DNA of 37,934 nt, from assembly GCA_002482805.1 (NCBI GenBank), contig DLGR01000026.1, positions 16,590 to 54,523 of the forward strand, read 5' to 3'. Every line of letters begins with the position of its first letter. The stretch's first letter is position 1. Positions 1 to 7,920 of this stretch are shown here, piece by piece. The notes beneath the pieces were generated by a model. It was not told the origin of the DNA. It did not search any database and saw nothing but the letters and a program-made list of their open reading frames with translations. This stretch comes from Micavibrio sp. UBA7689 (lineage in GTDB: Bacteria; Pseudomonadota; Alphaproteobacteria; Micavibrionales; Micavibrionaceae). A program made the translations under genes and the position numbers.

Positions 1-135
1 CGGTTATCTCGCCGTGCGGAGTTTGATAGGAAAACCCTTGAGCTTCCCCCGGACAACAGGGGTGCCAAGCCCGCAGAATGGCGGAATCCTTTATAAAGCT
101 TGATTTTTCTCGGGCAAAATGGCTTTCATACCGCC

Positions 136-1122
136 ATGACAAAGACAGCCGCGCCAACCCCAGAGACGATTGCAGAAGCCGCCGCGATTATACGCGATGG
201 CGGCATTGTCGCGTTTCCGACGGAAACGGTCTACGGTCTCGGCGCGAACGCGCTGGATGGAAAAGCGGTGGCGGGGATTTTCGCGGCGAAGAACAGACCG
301 AGCATCAATCCTGTCATCGTGCATGTGGCGAAACGCGAAGACGCTTCAAGCTTCGTGGAATGCGATGACCGCGCGCGCGGATTGATGCAAGCCTTCTGGC
401 CGGGTCCGCTAACACTTATATTGCCGAAGAAAAAAGACGGCGGGATTTCCGATCTGGTGAGTGCGGGATTGCCCACCATCGCAATCCGTATGCCGAACCA
501 TCCTGTGGCGCTGCAATTGATCGAAGCCGCAGGCGTGCCGATCGCCGCACCAAGCGCGAACGCAAGCGGCGAGCCATCGGCCACCACGCCGCGCCATGTG
601 CAGGATTCGCTGGGTGATCGCGTACCGCTTATCATCGCAGGCGGTGCGAGCGCGGTCGGGCTGGAATCCACCGTGTTGGATTTGTCGGGTGCCACACCCG
701 TGATCGTGCGCCCCGGCGCGGTGACGGCGGAAGATCTGAAAGAATATCTGGGCGAAGTTGCCTATGATTTCGGCACGAAAGAGAAGCCGTCTTCGCCGGG
801 GCAGCTCCTCAAACATTATGCACCGAGCATTCCCGTGCGTTTGAACGCGGTGGATGTGGAAGAGGGTGAAGCGTTGCTGGCGTTCGGTTCCACGAAATTC
901 ATGGGTGTAAAAACGGGCGGGTTTGCCAAGGACCTCGGCGACAAACGTTTCAAGAATTTAAGCGAGCAGGGCGATCTGCACGAAGCGGCGGCGAATTTGT
1001 TTTCCATGCTCCGCGATCTCGACACATCAAACAACACAAGCATCGCCGTGATGAACATTCCCGAGCAAGGGCTGGGCATCGCGATCAATGACCGCCTCAA
1101 ACGCGCCGCGCAGGGCCGTTAA
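136..1122 (+). CDS. sua5: L-threonylcarbamoyladenylate synthase, Sua5 type
   Basis: Makes threonylcarbamoyl-AMP from threonine, bicarbonate and ATP, the first step of the t6A37 modification of ANN-decoding tRNAs in the cytoplasm. The YrdC fold is clear: FPTETVYGLGANA near residue 28, KNRPSINPVIVHV near 52 and PSANASGEPSATTP near 135 are nucleotide- and threonine-binding motifs. The linker motif SPGQLLKHYAP and a further C-terminal domain give 328 residues, the length of Sua5 rather than of the roughly 190-residue TsaC. I chose the ATG at 136 because the reading frame upstream opens only with a TTG and shows no family residues. No strong Shine-Dalgarno is visible. Its stop codon directly abuts the stop of the convergent gene on the other strand. 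The family call is firm. Confidence 0.93.
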   Translation: MTKTAAPTPETIAEAAAIIRDGGIVAFPTETVYGLGANALDGKAVAGIFAAKNRPSINPVIVHVAKREDASSFVECDDRARGLMQAFWPGPLTLILPKKKDGGISDLVSAGLPTIAIRMPNHPVALQLIEAAGVPIAAPSANASGEPSATTPRHVQDSLGDRVPLIIAGGASAVGLESTVLDLSGATPVIVRPGAVTAEDLKEYLGEVAYDFGTKEKPSSPGQLLKHYAPSIPVRLNAVDVEEGEALLAFGSTKFMGVKTGGFAKDLGDKRFKNLSEQGDLHEAAANLFSMLRDLDTSNNTSIAVMNIPEQGLGIAINDRLKRAAQGR

Positions 1123-1887
1123 TTACCGATAAGTGCTGATAGGTTCGAACCCGTCGCCGACGACATTCGTGGGCGGTTTCTTGGCCGATGCAGGCGGCAG
1201 CAGGCGCTTTATATCCGTGTAGATTTTCGCGCGGTTCCTGTGTTCCTTGATATCCACGCAGTAATCATATTCGCCTTCGCGGCCCCATGTATGTTCAGTG
1301 TAGGTGAGGATATCGGGATTTGCGACCAGATACATTTTGATCTTCTCGGCGGTTTTGGAATCGATGCCCGTGCCTATGCTGGTGAAGGAAATTTTCAGGT
1401 TGCAGAATTTCTTGTTCGCCAGCGCGGGGTCATCGCCGCGCGTGCTCGGCGGTTGGTTTTCCTGCCAGTTGCGGATCGGTGTCGTGTCGCCCATCAGCGG
1501 ATCGGAATGATTGGACGGAGGGGGCGCGGCAGGCGTGATATCCGTGGGCGGTGCGGATGTGGGCGCGCCGAGATCGTAAGCGGATGTTCCACCGCTTGTG
1601 CCCGCCATGCCATCGCCCGTATTGGTCGGTGTTTCAACTTTGGGCGTCGGATCGCCGATCGGTGGAGACGGTGCATCGGCGGGCGTTGCGCCGTCCATCG
1701 GCAAATAGCCCGAACTGTTTTTCGGTTTCGCGGGAGCTTGCGCGGGAAGACTGGTCGGTACGCCCGACGGCGTTGTGGATTGCGGCGCCATCTGTACGGG
1801 CGGCAAAACCTCGCTCTCGATCGGTTGGGCCGAAACGGGGAGAGCAGTGAAAAGCATAAGGGCGGAAATAAGGGCGAAACGGTTCAT
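1123..1887 (-). CDS. exported proline-rich protein of unknown function
   Basis: A 254-residue protein with an obvious Sec signal peptide (MNRFALISALMLFTALPVSA, then Q). Next comes a low-complexity stretch of about 120 residues rich in Pro, Thr, Ser and Gly, and then a compact C-terminal region of about 100 residues with two cysteines (KKFCNLK and YDYCVDIKE) that could form one disulphide. I do not recognise the family. The start was placed at MNRF because the same MNRFAL opening occurs in the exported protein ending at 6587. The longer frame to 1947 would run through a terminator hairpin at 1933-1954. An ATG two codons upstream (1893) is an alternative. It is convergent with sua5, with no gap between stop codons. 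Probably periplasmic or envelope-associated, by inference from the signal peptide only. Confidence 0.75.
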   Translation of the reverse strand: MNRFALISALMLFTALPVSAQPIESEVLPPVQMAPQSTTPSGVPTSLPAQAPAKPKNSSGYLPMDGATPADAPSPPIGDPTPKVETPTNTGDGMAGTSGGTSAYDLGAPTSAPPTDITPAAPPPSNHSDPLMGDTTPIRNWQENQPPSTRGDDPALANKKFCNLKISFTSIGTGIDSKTAEKIKMYLVANPDILTYTEHTWGREGEYDYCVDIKEHRNRAKIYTDIKRLLPPASAKKPPTNVVGDGFEPISTYR

Positions 1888-1932
1888 GGTCATGATTCTA
1901 TATGAACGGCAATTTGCGTCAATTTTCAGGCA

Positions 1933-1954
1933 CAAAAAAACGCCCATAAGGCGT
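1933..1954 (-). terminator. Rho-independent terminator of the 51-residue gene
   Basis: On the minus strand ACGCC-TTATG-GGCGT forms a 5-bp stem and is followed directly by a run of seven T. It lies downstream of the small gene at 2058-2213 and upstream of the exported protein at 1887, so it separates the two transcripts. Confidence 0.7.
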
Positions 1955-2057
1955 CATCGTCGTTTTTACATCTGGGGGGTGGTCTCCACAGGAATACTTC
2001 CACAAAACAACACCGCAGTTGAGGGGACTGTGGTGCTGTCCTTTGAAAGCTTTTAGC

Positions 2058-2213
2058 TTAAGTTACGGCTAAACCGTATCTAGCTGCCTGATTGGGGCTG
2101 AGCATTCTTGCTTGTGCCGCGCCCATCGCTCTCATTTGTCTCCCGGAATATGAAACTCCCGTTGTTCCAATCGCCGGTTTGGCTGCTTGCCTAAATTGGC
2201 CTGCGGCTCTCAT
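2058..2213 (-). CDS. small cationic Ala/Arg-rich protein, 51 residues, unknown
   Basis: Reading the minus strand gives a 51-residue ORF starting MRAAGQFRQAAKPAIG and ending AARYGLAVT. It is rich in Ala, Arg, Gln and Gly, has no Cys and no signal peptide, and is clearly basic. Three independent signals support it as a gene: GGGAGGT just upstream of the ATG; a TTGACA-17 bp-TATCTT promoter at 2271-2299; and a terminator at 1933-1954. The roughly 100-base 3' untranslated stretch (1955-2057) can fold into a hairpin (AGCACCACAGT against ACTGCGGTGTT) and may have an RNA role. I do not recognise the protein. It could be a DNA- or RNA-binding peptide, a membrane-active peptide, or the coding part of a dual-function small RNA. 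Confidence 0.6.
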   Translation of the reverse strand: MRAAGQFRQAAKPAIGTTGVSYSGRQMRAMGAAQARMLSPNQAARYGLAVT

Positions 2214-2270
2214 TAGAACCTCCCTGGTTCTTTTCTTTAATTCGCGGTATTAGTTCCGCTTGTTATCCTG

Positions 2271-2299
2271 AAGATAAGATAAAAACGCAGGTATGTCAA
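2271..2299 (-). promoter_or_regulatory. sigma-70-type promoter of the 51-residue gene
   Basis: On the minus strand a perfect -35 TTGACA (2294-2299) is followed by a 17-base spacer and TATCTT (2271-2276, 4 of 6 consensus bases). This predicts a transcript start near 2264 and a 5' leader of about 50 bases before the ATG at 2213. Confidence 0.6.
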
Positions 2300-2509
2300 C
2301 AAAAAATCGACGGTTTTTTCGTAATAGTATCTATTGTGGGTAAATCTATAGTTACTGTTAGTTGATACTGAATAGGCGTATAGTATTTATACTTCGTTTT
2401 ACATGAATACTGTATATCTGTAGTTAAAATCCTTAATTTTGTACTTCGAATACAGTATTGGGCCGTCCCGCGGGAGACAGCCATGCAAAAATCGAATGGA
2501 TACGGGTAT
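2300..2509. other. AT-rich intergenic stretch with repeated palindromes
   Basis: Base composition is far richer in A and T than in the neighbouring genes. The stretch carries two near-identical short dyads, AATACTGTAT at 2406-2415 and AATACAGTATT at 2449-2459, 43 bases apart, plus related GTAT/ATAC elements between 2380 and 2400. It lies directly upstream of the promoter at 2271-2299, where an operator or UP element would be. A 62-codon ORF on the minus strand (2296-2484) has no ribosome site and overlaps the -35 element, so I do not call it a gene. Confidence 0.4.
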
Positions 2510-3439
2510 TTAGGCGTTGAAGTCGGACAGCATCATCATCTGTGCTGGGCTCAAAGCGAGCTTTCCATACAGGGAAGGCGGGAAAATTTGCCAAGAATTC
2601 GTATCTTTAGCGGTGTTTTCGACGCTGCTGATTCGCAAAACAGAGGATTTGGCCCCTTCATCGCCGTTATAGCGCATCAAATGGGCCATACGGGCGAGGG
2701 GATCGGACTCAGGTTGAAGGACGGAAGACTGCGCCTGAAGCATGTTCTGGGCGGACACGGCGTTGGGGTTCGCCACGACGGACTGGTTCGCCGCAAAGTT
2801 TTTGGAAACCGCGCCGCCGTCGTCGAATTTCTTGTCGAACATGGCGTAGATTTGCGAGAGCGAGCGGGGCTGGCCGCCGGCGCCGTAGAACACACCGCGG
2901 TTGGCGCGCGCTTCCCGCGGGAAGATATCCGCCGCCGCCATGTTGGGGCTTTTCTTCATCGCGTTCAGGAAACCCGTTGCACCGCCCGCACCGAGAAAGT
3001 GCGCCAGATATAGCTCGGTGGAGCCTATATCGCCGCCGACATTTTGTTTCAAACGATCATAATTGCCCGATGCGAATTCCGCCGCCATGTAGGAGGCGAT
3101 TTCAGGATCTTTGCGCATGTTCAAAATTTCTTTGCGCATTTTTCCGCTGCTCACACGGTTATCATCGCCGATGGCGTCCGCGTATTTCGCAAGGCCGTAT
3201 TTTGCGCCGTGTTCTTTTACCATCGTCAGCCATGTGCTTTCGATGAACTGGAACAAGCCCGTCGCGGAGGAGGTGCGCGCCTTGGCATTCGGATTGAAAG
3301 AGCTTTCCGCGGCAGCCTTTTCCATCAGGTAGGTAAAATTGACCCCTGTTTTGGCGCTGGCGTTGCTGATGGCTTTGTAGATCTCCTTGGGGACGGAAAC
3401 CGCTGCTAAACCGTTGTCATTGTTGGTGTTTATGGCCAT
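2510..3439 (-). CDS. lytic transglycosylase-like (SLT domain) protein
   Basis: A 309-residue protein whose N-terminal 150 residues match the SLT/lysozyme-like fold. The catalytic Glu45 sits in KAAAESSFNPNAKA and is followed by the family motif ATGLFQFIESTWL. Such enzymes cleave the MurNAc-GlcNAc bond of peptidoglycan with formation of the 1,6-anhydro product. Residues 140-170 (ELYLAHFLGAGGA) also fit the domain. The C-terminal half is rich in Asn, Gln and Ala and looks disordered. No Sec signal peptide is visible at the N-terminus (MAINTNNDNGLAAVSVPK). That is odd for a periplasmic enzyme and suggests export by another route or a specialised role such as assembly of a secretion or flagellar structure. 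Monocistronic by spacing. The ribosome site is weak (GAAAAG). Confidence 0.8.
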   Translation of the reverse strand: MAINTNNDNGLAAVSVPKEIYKAISNASAKTGVNFTYLMEKAAAESSFNPNAKARTSSATGLFQFIESTWLTMVKEHGAKYGLAKYADAIGDDNRVSSGKMRKEILNMRKDPEIASYMAAEFASGNYDRLKQNVGGDIGSTELYLAHFLGAGGATGFLNAMKKSPNMAAADIFPREARANRGVFYGAGGQPRSLSQIYAMFDKKFDDGGAVSKNFAANQSVVANPNAVSAQNMLQAQSSVLQPESDPLARMAHLMRYNGDEGAKSSVLRISSVENTAKDTNSWQIFPPSLYGKLALSPAQMMMLSDFNA

Positions 3440-3521
3440 TTTTTCAATCTTTTCATACGTCTGTCGGACGCGGTGTTACCAAAGATACGTTTCAAACGGC
3501 GTGCCAGTTTAAAGGGAGTGT

Positions 3522-4667
3522 TTAAGCCGCGAGGGTCTTGGGGCGGAAGGTGCGGATCAGGGACTTGCCCCAGGCGATTCCCGGCTGTTCCACGGCGTGG
3601 TGGAGCAAGAAGGCGATGCCGTAGGTGAGCGGCGTTATGACGGCAAACCCCGCGAGGAAAAGAAGCGGCGCGGGAACATCGCTGAAACGTGTAACCATCC
3701 ACGCGGCAATGGGAAACAAAATCATCGGATGGATAAGATACACGGCATAGGATGTGTCGCTTAAGAAACGCGAGAGCATGTTGCTCAAGAATTTATCGAG
3801 AAGCGCGATGGAATTTTGCAAAAGCGCGGGCAGCGGATAGCGGTGATGAAGCGCGAGCCCCGCGACCATGGCCACGAATGCCAGACGCAAAACGGTGGAA
3901 GGAACGCCGAACGGATAAGCGAGCGGGAGGGCGGCCAGCACCATCGCGGCCATCACCAGCGAAAAAGATTTTTCATGGTTTTGATCGAAGAACGCGGCGC
4001 CGATGATCATCCCCGCGAGGAACAGATTGATTTTCATCAAAAGAAAAGCGGGTTGCCCGAACGCTGCGAGATAATCACCCGCGAAAACTCGAAACAGCAT
4101 GGCGAAGACGACAAGCGCGAAACAGATTTTCATCGGCGCCATTTTGCGCATGAACCAGAAGATAAAGGGAAAAGCTGCGTAAAACTGCATTTCCAGTGCA
4201 AGGCTCCAATCGAACACTACCGTGCGCTGTACGTATTCGGGTACGAAGCCGAACAGAAACGTCAGATGCATCCACATATTGGTCCATGATTGATCGAGAA
4301 ACGCATCAGCGTCGTGTGGCGCATTCAGTAGTTGAACGGACGGTAAAATCATGGGGCCCAGTATGAATGCCGCAACGAGCGCAACATAATAGACCGGCGC
4401 AAGACGGAAAAAACGCCGCGTCCAGAAGGTCAGCCACGACGCGGGACGTTCCATCGGCTCACGACCCTCGCGCAGGCGCGCGTGGTAATACATCAAAAAG
4501 CCGGAGAGAATCATGAAGAGATCGACGGCCAGGCCGGGCGTGGATATGACGGGGATATTCAGATGGAATACATGAGTGAGGTGGCCGGTCAAAACCCATA
4601 GCGCGGCAAAGCCCCGCAGGCCATCGAGATAGCCCAGTCTTGCCTCATCGTTCGTGAGTTCGTTCAT
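3522..4667 (-). CDS. acyltransferase 3 family (OafA/YrhL-like) membrane protein
   Basis: A 381-residue polytopic membrane protein that opens with the family signature LGYLDGLRGFAALWVLTGHL, including the Arg and His thought to act in acyl transfer. Further on come SGFLMYYHAR near residue 70, WTRRFFRLAPVYY near 95, SLALEMQFY near 155 and SYAVYLIHP near 305, all typical of this family. About ten hydrophobic helices span the inner membrane. Members O-acetylate or otherwise acylate surface polysaccharides, lipopolysaccharide or peptidoglycan; the substrate cannot be told from sequence. I chose the ATG at 4667 because AAAAAGG lies 6-7 bases upstream and the family domain begins soon after. It is divergent from the acyl-CoA dehydrogenase gene. 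Confidence 0.85.
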   Translation of the reverse strand: MNELTNDEARLGYLDGLRGFAALWVLTGHLTHVFHLNIPVISTPGLAVDLFMILSGFLMYYHARLREGREPMERPASWLTFWTRRFFRLAPVYYVALVAAFILGPMILPSVQLLNAPHDADAFLDQSWTNMWMHLTFLFGFVPEYVQRTVVFDWSLALEMQFYAAFPFIFWFMRKMAPMKICFALVVFAMLFRVFAGDYLAAFGQPAFLLMKINLFLAGMIIGAAFFDQNHEKSFSLVMAAMVLAALPLAYPFGVPSTVLRLAFVAMVAGLALHHRYPLPALLQNSIALLDKFLSNMLSRFLSDTSYAVYLIHPMILFPIAAWMVTRFSDVPAPLLFLAGFAVITPLTYGIAFLLHHAVEQPGIAWGKSLIRTFRPKTLAA

Positions 4668-4754
4668 TTTGAACCTTTTTGCGTACATCCTGTGCTTGCC
4701 CATAGTGTAGAATGGGGGAAGAATGGATCAACCATTTTTTCAGGATGTTACATA

Positions 4755-6536
4755 ATGACGAATTACACACCGCCCGTTCAGGACATGCTCTTCGTATTGG
4801 ACAACGTCGTGGGACTCGCATCGGTTCCCGAACATCCCGATCTTGGAAAACTCGATGCGGATTCCGTGGCCAGCATTCTGGAGCCCGCCGCAGACCTCGC
4901 AAGCAATGTTCTGGCGAGCATCAATCACAGCGGCGATAAGGACGGCACGAAACTCAAAGAGGGCGTGGTGACGACCGCAGGCGGATTCAAAGACGCCTAC
5001 AGACAATATTGCGAAGGCGGATGGAACGCGGTGGTGTTCGATCAAACCCATGGCGGGCAGGGATTGCCGTGGCTGGTCGCGTTCGCGGTACAGGAAATGT
5101 GGCAAGGCGCGAACATGTCGTTCGGATTGTGCCCGTTATTGAATCAAGGCGCGGTCGAAGCCATCGAGGCGCATGCGAGCGAGGATTTGAAACACACCTA
5201 TCTTCCCAAGATGATTTCGGGCGAATGGACAGGGACGATGAATTTGACGGAGCCGCAGGCGGGTTCCGACCTTGCGGCCGTTACCACCAAAGCCAAACGC
5301 GACAGCAACGGATTTAGGATTTTCGGGCAGAAAATATTCATTACCTACGGCGAACATGATTTCACCGACAATATCATTCACCTCGTTCTCGCACGTATCG
5401 AAGGTGCGCCTGAAGGTGTGAAAGGCATATCGTTGTTCATCGTGCCGAAGTTTTTGCAAGACGGCAGCAGGAACGATGTTCTCTGCACCGGTATCGAACA
5501 CAAACTCGGCATCCACGCATCCCCTACCTGCACGATGCAGTTCGGCGACGTAACGGGAGACAGGGGCGGAGCCGTGGGTTATCTCGTCGGAGCCGAGAAT
5601 GAAGGCTTGAAATACATGTTCACGATGATGAACAATGCGCGCCTTTCGGTGGGTTTGCAGGGCGTGGCAATTGCCGAACGCTCGTACCAACACGCGCTGG
5701 CCTATGCGCGTGACCGCGTGCAGGGCGCAAGCCTGTCCAAAAAAGACGCGGCCAAAAAAGACACTGCGCGCGTGACGATTTCCCATCACGCCGATGTCAA
5801 ACGCATGCTTCTTTCCATGGCATCCCAAGTGGAAGCGGGGCGTGCACTGGCGTATGAGGCGGCGCTATGTCTGGATCTCGCCAAAGCGGGTGACGTAGCG
5901 GCGCGCGCGAAAGTGGATTTGCTCACACCGTTGGTTAAATCATGGTGCACGGATATGTCCGTGGAAGTGGCATCGACGGGTGTGCAAATTCACGGCGGCA
6001 TGGGTTTCATCGAGGAAACGGGCGCGGCGCAATATTACAGAGACGCGCGTATCTTGCCGATTTACGAAGGCACGAATGGTATTCAATCCGCCGACCTCGT
6101 CTTCCGCAAAATCCTGCGCGACAAGGGCGAGGCGTTGAAGGTTTATTTGAAGGAATTCGAGGCGGTGCTGGGTGATTTGAAATCCGCCAAGGGCGATGAT
6201 CTTGAAACCATCCACGCGCAATTGAAGATGTGTTATGAAGCCGTAGGTAAGGCATCCCAGCATCTGGGTGTGCTCGCCGCCGAAGACATGGAATATGCCG
6301 CCGCCGTGAGCGTTCCGTACTTAAGAGGTCTTGCAGGCGGTGCAGCCGGATTGATGATGGCGCGTTCTGCATTGGCGGCGCAGGAATTGTTATCAAGCGC
6401 AGAAGGCGATCCTGTGTTCCTGAACAAAAAAATCCTGCATGCAAGATTTTTTGCGGAAAGCCATTTGCCCATCGCTACAGCAGCGGCGCAAAGTGTGCTG
6501 ACATCTGCCAGAACCATCGTTGCTGCGGAATTCTAA
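4755..6536 (+). CDS. large acyl-CoA dehydrogenase with C-terminal dimerisation domain
   Basis: A 593-residue FAD-dependent acyl-CoA dehydrogenase that introduces a 2,3 double bond into an acyl-CoA thioester and passes electrons to ETF. Visible motifs are NLTEPQAGSDLAAV (FAD/substrate loop, near residue 165), GIHASPTCTMQFGD near 255, ASTGVQIHGGMGF near 410 and PIYEGTNGIQSAD, with the likely catalytic Glu438. The size, about 200 residues longer than classical short- and medium-chain enzymes, and the extra C-terminal helical domain place it with the FadE/DmdC-like group, which includes 3-methylmercaptopropionyl-CoA dehydrogenase. Substrate is undetermined. AGGA lies about ten bases upstream of the chosen ATG. 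No other beta-oxidation gene is adjacent. Confidence 0.9.
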   Translation: MTNYTPPVQDMLFVLDNVVGLASVPEHPDLGKLDADSVASILEPAADLASNVLASINHSGDKDGTKLKEGVVTTAGGFKDAYRQYCEGGWNAVVFDQTHGGQGLPWLVAFAVQEMWQGANMSFGLCPLLNQGAVEAIEAHASEDLKHTYLPKMISGEWTGTMNLTEPQAGSDLAAVTTKAKRDSNGFRIFGQKIFITYGEHDFTDNIIHLVLARIEGAPEGVKGISLFIVPKFLQDGSRNDVLCTGIEHKLGIHASPTCTMQFGDVTGDRGGAVGYLVGAENEGLKYMFTMMNNARLSVGLQGVAIAERSYQHALAYARDRVQGASLSKKDAAKKDTARVTISHHADVKRMLLSMASQVEAGRALAYEAALCLDLAKAGDVAARAKVDLLTPLVKSWCTDMSVEVASTGVQIHGGMGFIEETGAAQYYRDARILPIYEGTNGIQSADLVFRKILRDKGEALKVYLKEFEAVLGDLKSAKGDDLETIHAQLKMCYEAVGKASQHLGVLAAEDMEYAAAVSVPYLRGLAGGAAGLMMARSALAAQELLSSAEGDPVFLNKKILHARFFAESHLPIATAAAQSVLTSARTIVAAEF

Positions 6537-6586
6537 AGAAAGATTTCAAGAAGCGATTTTAAAAGGCCGCGCGGATTTTTCCGACC

Positions 6587-7210
6587 TTACGGTTTGCGGT
6601 TGGGAAGTGTTGCGGCCCTGTTGGCAGGATCCCTGCAATAATTGCCCGCATTCATTTTCACGGCCTGAATATAGGCGGGCGCGGGCATGGGTTTCTTTTT
6701 GAATTCTCTGCTTGTGACCACGGCGACGCACTCACAATATTCCTTATTGTCTTCTGCCGTTTCCTTCATTCTTGAAGTGGATTTGACGCAGTTGACCAGC
6801 GTGGTGGTGGCGATCAAAGGTATGTTCGCGCAACTTGGATTGGTCGATTTCAAAACCTTATCCATCAAGGTTTCAAGCAAAGGCGCAGGGCCCACTTTTT
6901 CGCGCATCTGCAAGAAAGAACCGCTGACGCATTCGCAGCTGTAGTATTTCTTGAGGTTGCCGTTGTCCGAACAGTGTTTGTAAACTTCCTGCGCTTCGGT
7001 TTCGAGTTGCTCTTTCGTCGTACGCATTTCAGGCGGCAGGGAATTCCAGTCAAAAGGCGTTTCGGGAAGTCCGTCATCGGACGGGCTGTCGGGAATGACG
7101 CCCTTGGGCGTTCCGACCTGCGGAACTTGCGAAGGTTCGTTCTGCTGCGCGAAGGCAGGTAGAGGCAGCGAGGCAAGGATCAAAACGGTGAAAAGAGCGA
7201 AGCGGTTCAT
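6587..7210 (-). CDS. exported cysteine-rich protein with repeated CECV motif
   Basis: A 207-residue protein with a Sec signal peptide (MNRFALFTVLILASLPLPAFA, then QQ), a short Pro/Ser-rich linker and a mature domain with eight cysteines. The domain contains two similar units, each with a Cys followed 11-17 residues later by a CxCV motif (YYSCECVSGSF and EYCECVAVVTS), which suggests an internal duplication held by disulphides. I do not recognise the family. The signal-peptide start resembles that of the exported protein ending at 1123, but the mature parts are unrelated by eye. It is convergent with the acyl-CoA dehydrogenase gene and separated by 50 bases. Likely periplasmic. Confidence 0.78.
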   Translation of the reverse strand: MNRFALFTVLILASLPLPAFAQQNEPSQVPQVGTPKGVIPDSPSDDGLPETPFDWNSLPPEMRTTKEQLETEAQEVYKHCSDNGNLKKYYSCECVSGSFLQMREKVGPAPLLETLMDKVLKSTNPSCANIPLIATTTLVNCVKSTSRMKETAEDNKEYCECVAVVTSREFKKKPMPAPAYIQAVKMNAGNYCRDPANRAATLPNRKP

Positions 7211-7243
7211 GTTTTGACTCTACCATATTTTATGAAGCCGCGT

Positions 7244-7282
7244 AAAAAAACAGCCCCGCCGATCTGTACGGGGGGCTGTTTT
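7244..7282 (-). terminator. terminator of the sapC-like/HTH operon
   Basis: ACAGCCCC pairs with GGGGCTGT around a 13-base loop. On the minus strand the stem is followed by a run of seven T, so it ends transcripts from the gene at 7304-7888. The plus-strand side has only four T. Confidence 0.75.
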
Positions 7283-7303
7283 CTGCGATTCTATGAAAAT
7301 GGA

Positions 7304-7888
7304 TCAGGCCGCTTTGCCGCCGCGGATTTTGTTCCACAGGCCTTGGAAGCTGGTCGATTCCTTGGAAGCTTCGGCGCCTGTGCCGGTGGCCACGTTTTCG
7401 TTCTGACCCTTCATGCGTTTCATGCGGTCTTCGAGAACTTTTTGTTTGGCCTGACGGGCGCGTTCTTCGCGTTGGCGCAATTCTTCTTTCAGCTCTTCGG
7501 CCTGTTTCTGGCTGTACTGGCTGGTGATCAGAATCTGCTGCGATTGTTTCTGCCACAGATCACGTTGACCGCGCATGTCTTCGAGTTGCTCGCGCAACAT
7601 TTCGATTTGTTCTTCCAGACCGCGGGCGCGCATTTTCAGGCGTTCTATTTCCAGCATGTCCGCCGCACGCTGCAATTCGTTTTGCGGCGTCGTTTCCTGC
7701 GAGGAGGGGCCTGTAGCAGCGCCTTGGGGAAGAAGACCGAACACACGGTCGAGTTCGGAAGCGTCGATCAAACGACGGCCGTTGCCGTCGATTTCAAAAG
7801 ACAGCTTGCCGCTGTTCATCGAACGCTGGATGGTGGATTTGGAACGTCCCGTCAATTCTGCTGCGCGCTGCGCACCGACTTTTGCCAT
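7304..7888 (-). CDS. HTH DNA-binding protein with long coiled coil
   Basis: A 194-residue protein. Residues 1-50 form a helix-turn-helix of the MerR/excisionase-like kind (AAELTGRSKSTIQRSMNSGK, then a short beta segment and RRLIDASELDRVFG). Residues 70-165 are almost entirely Glu, Gln, Arg, Lys and Leu with heptad spacing, a long coiled coil. The C-terminus ends in a small basic patch. The layout resembles plasmid KfrA-like or replication-associated DNA-binding proteins, but the gene sits among chromosomal genes and I cannot name an orthologue. AGAGGA lies eight bases before the second ATG (7888) but only two before the first (7894), so I took 7888. It follows the SapC gene by 32 bases and probably shares its transcript. 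Confidence 0.75.
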   Translation of the reverse strand: MAKVGAQRAAELTGRSKSTIQRSMNSGKLSFEIDGNGRRLIDASELDRVFGLLPQGAATGPSSQETTPQNELQRAADMLEIERLKMRARGLEEQIEMLREQLEDMRGQRDLWQKQSQQILITSQYSQKQAEELKEELRQREERARQAKQKVLEDRMKRMKGQNENVATGTGAEASKESTSFQGLWNKIRGGKAA

Positions 7889-7920
7889 TGTCATGGTCCT
7901 CTTATCTATTTCCCTATTGC

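Noticed and set aside
1..135. Left edge before sua5
   Set aside because: Short reading frames only, no ribosome site, RNA or repeat that I can support; any gene here would be cut by the window.
1141..1160. GGTTCGAACCC resembles a tRNA T-arm
   Set aside because: It lies in the 3' coding end of the exported protein (residues GDGFEP), and no acceptor, D or anticodon stems surround it.
1950..2240. Structured intergenic region considered as tmRNA, 6S or SRP RNA
   Set aside because: None of the conserved tmRNA, 6S or SRP motifs could be found; a small ORF with promoter, ribosome site and terminator explains it better.
2296..2484. 62-codon ORF on the minus strand
   Set aside because: No ribosome site, and it overlaps the -35 element of the small gene's promoter; its AT-rich composition easily keeps an ORF open by chance.
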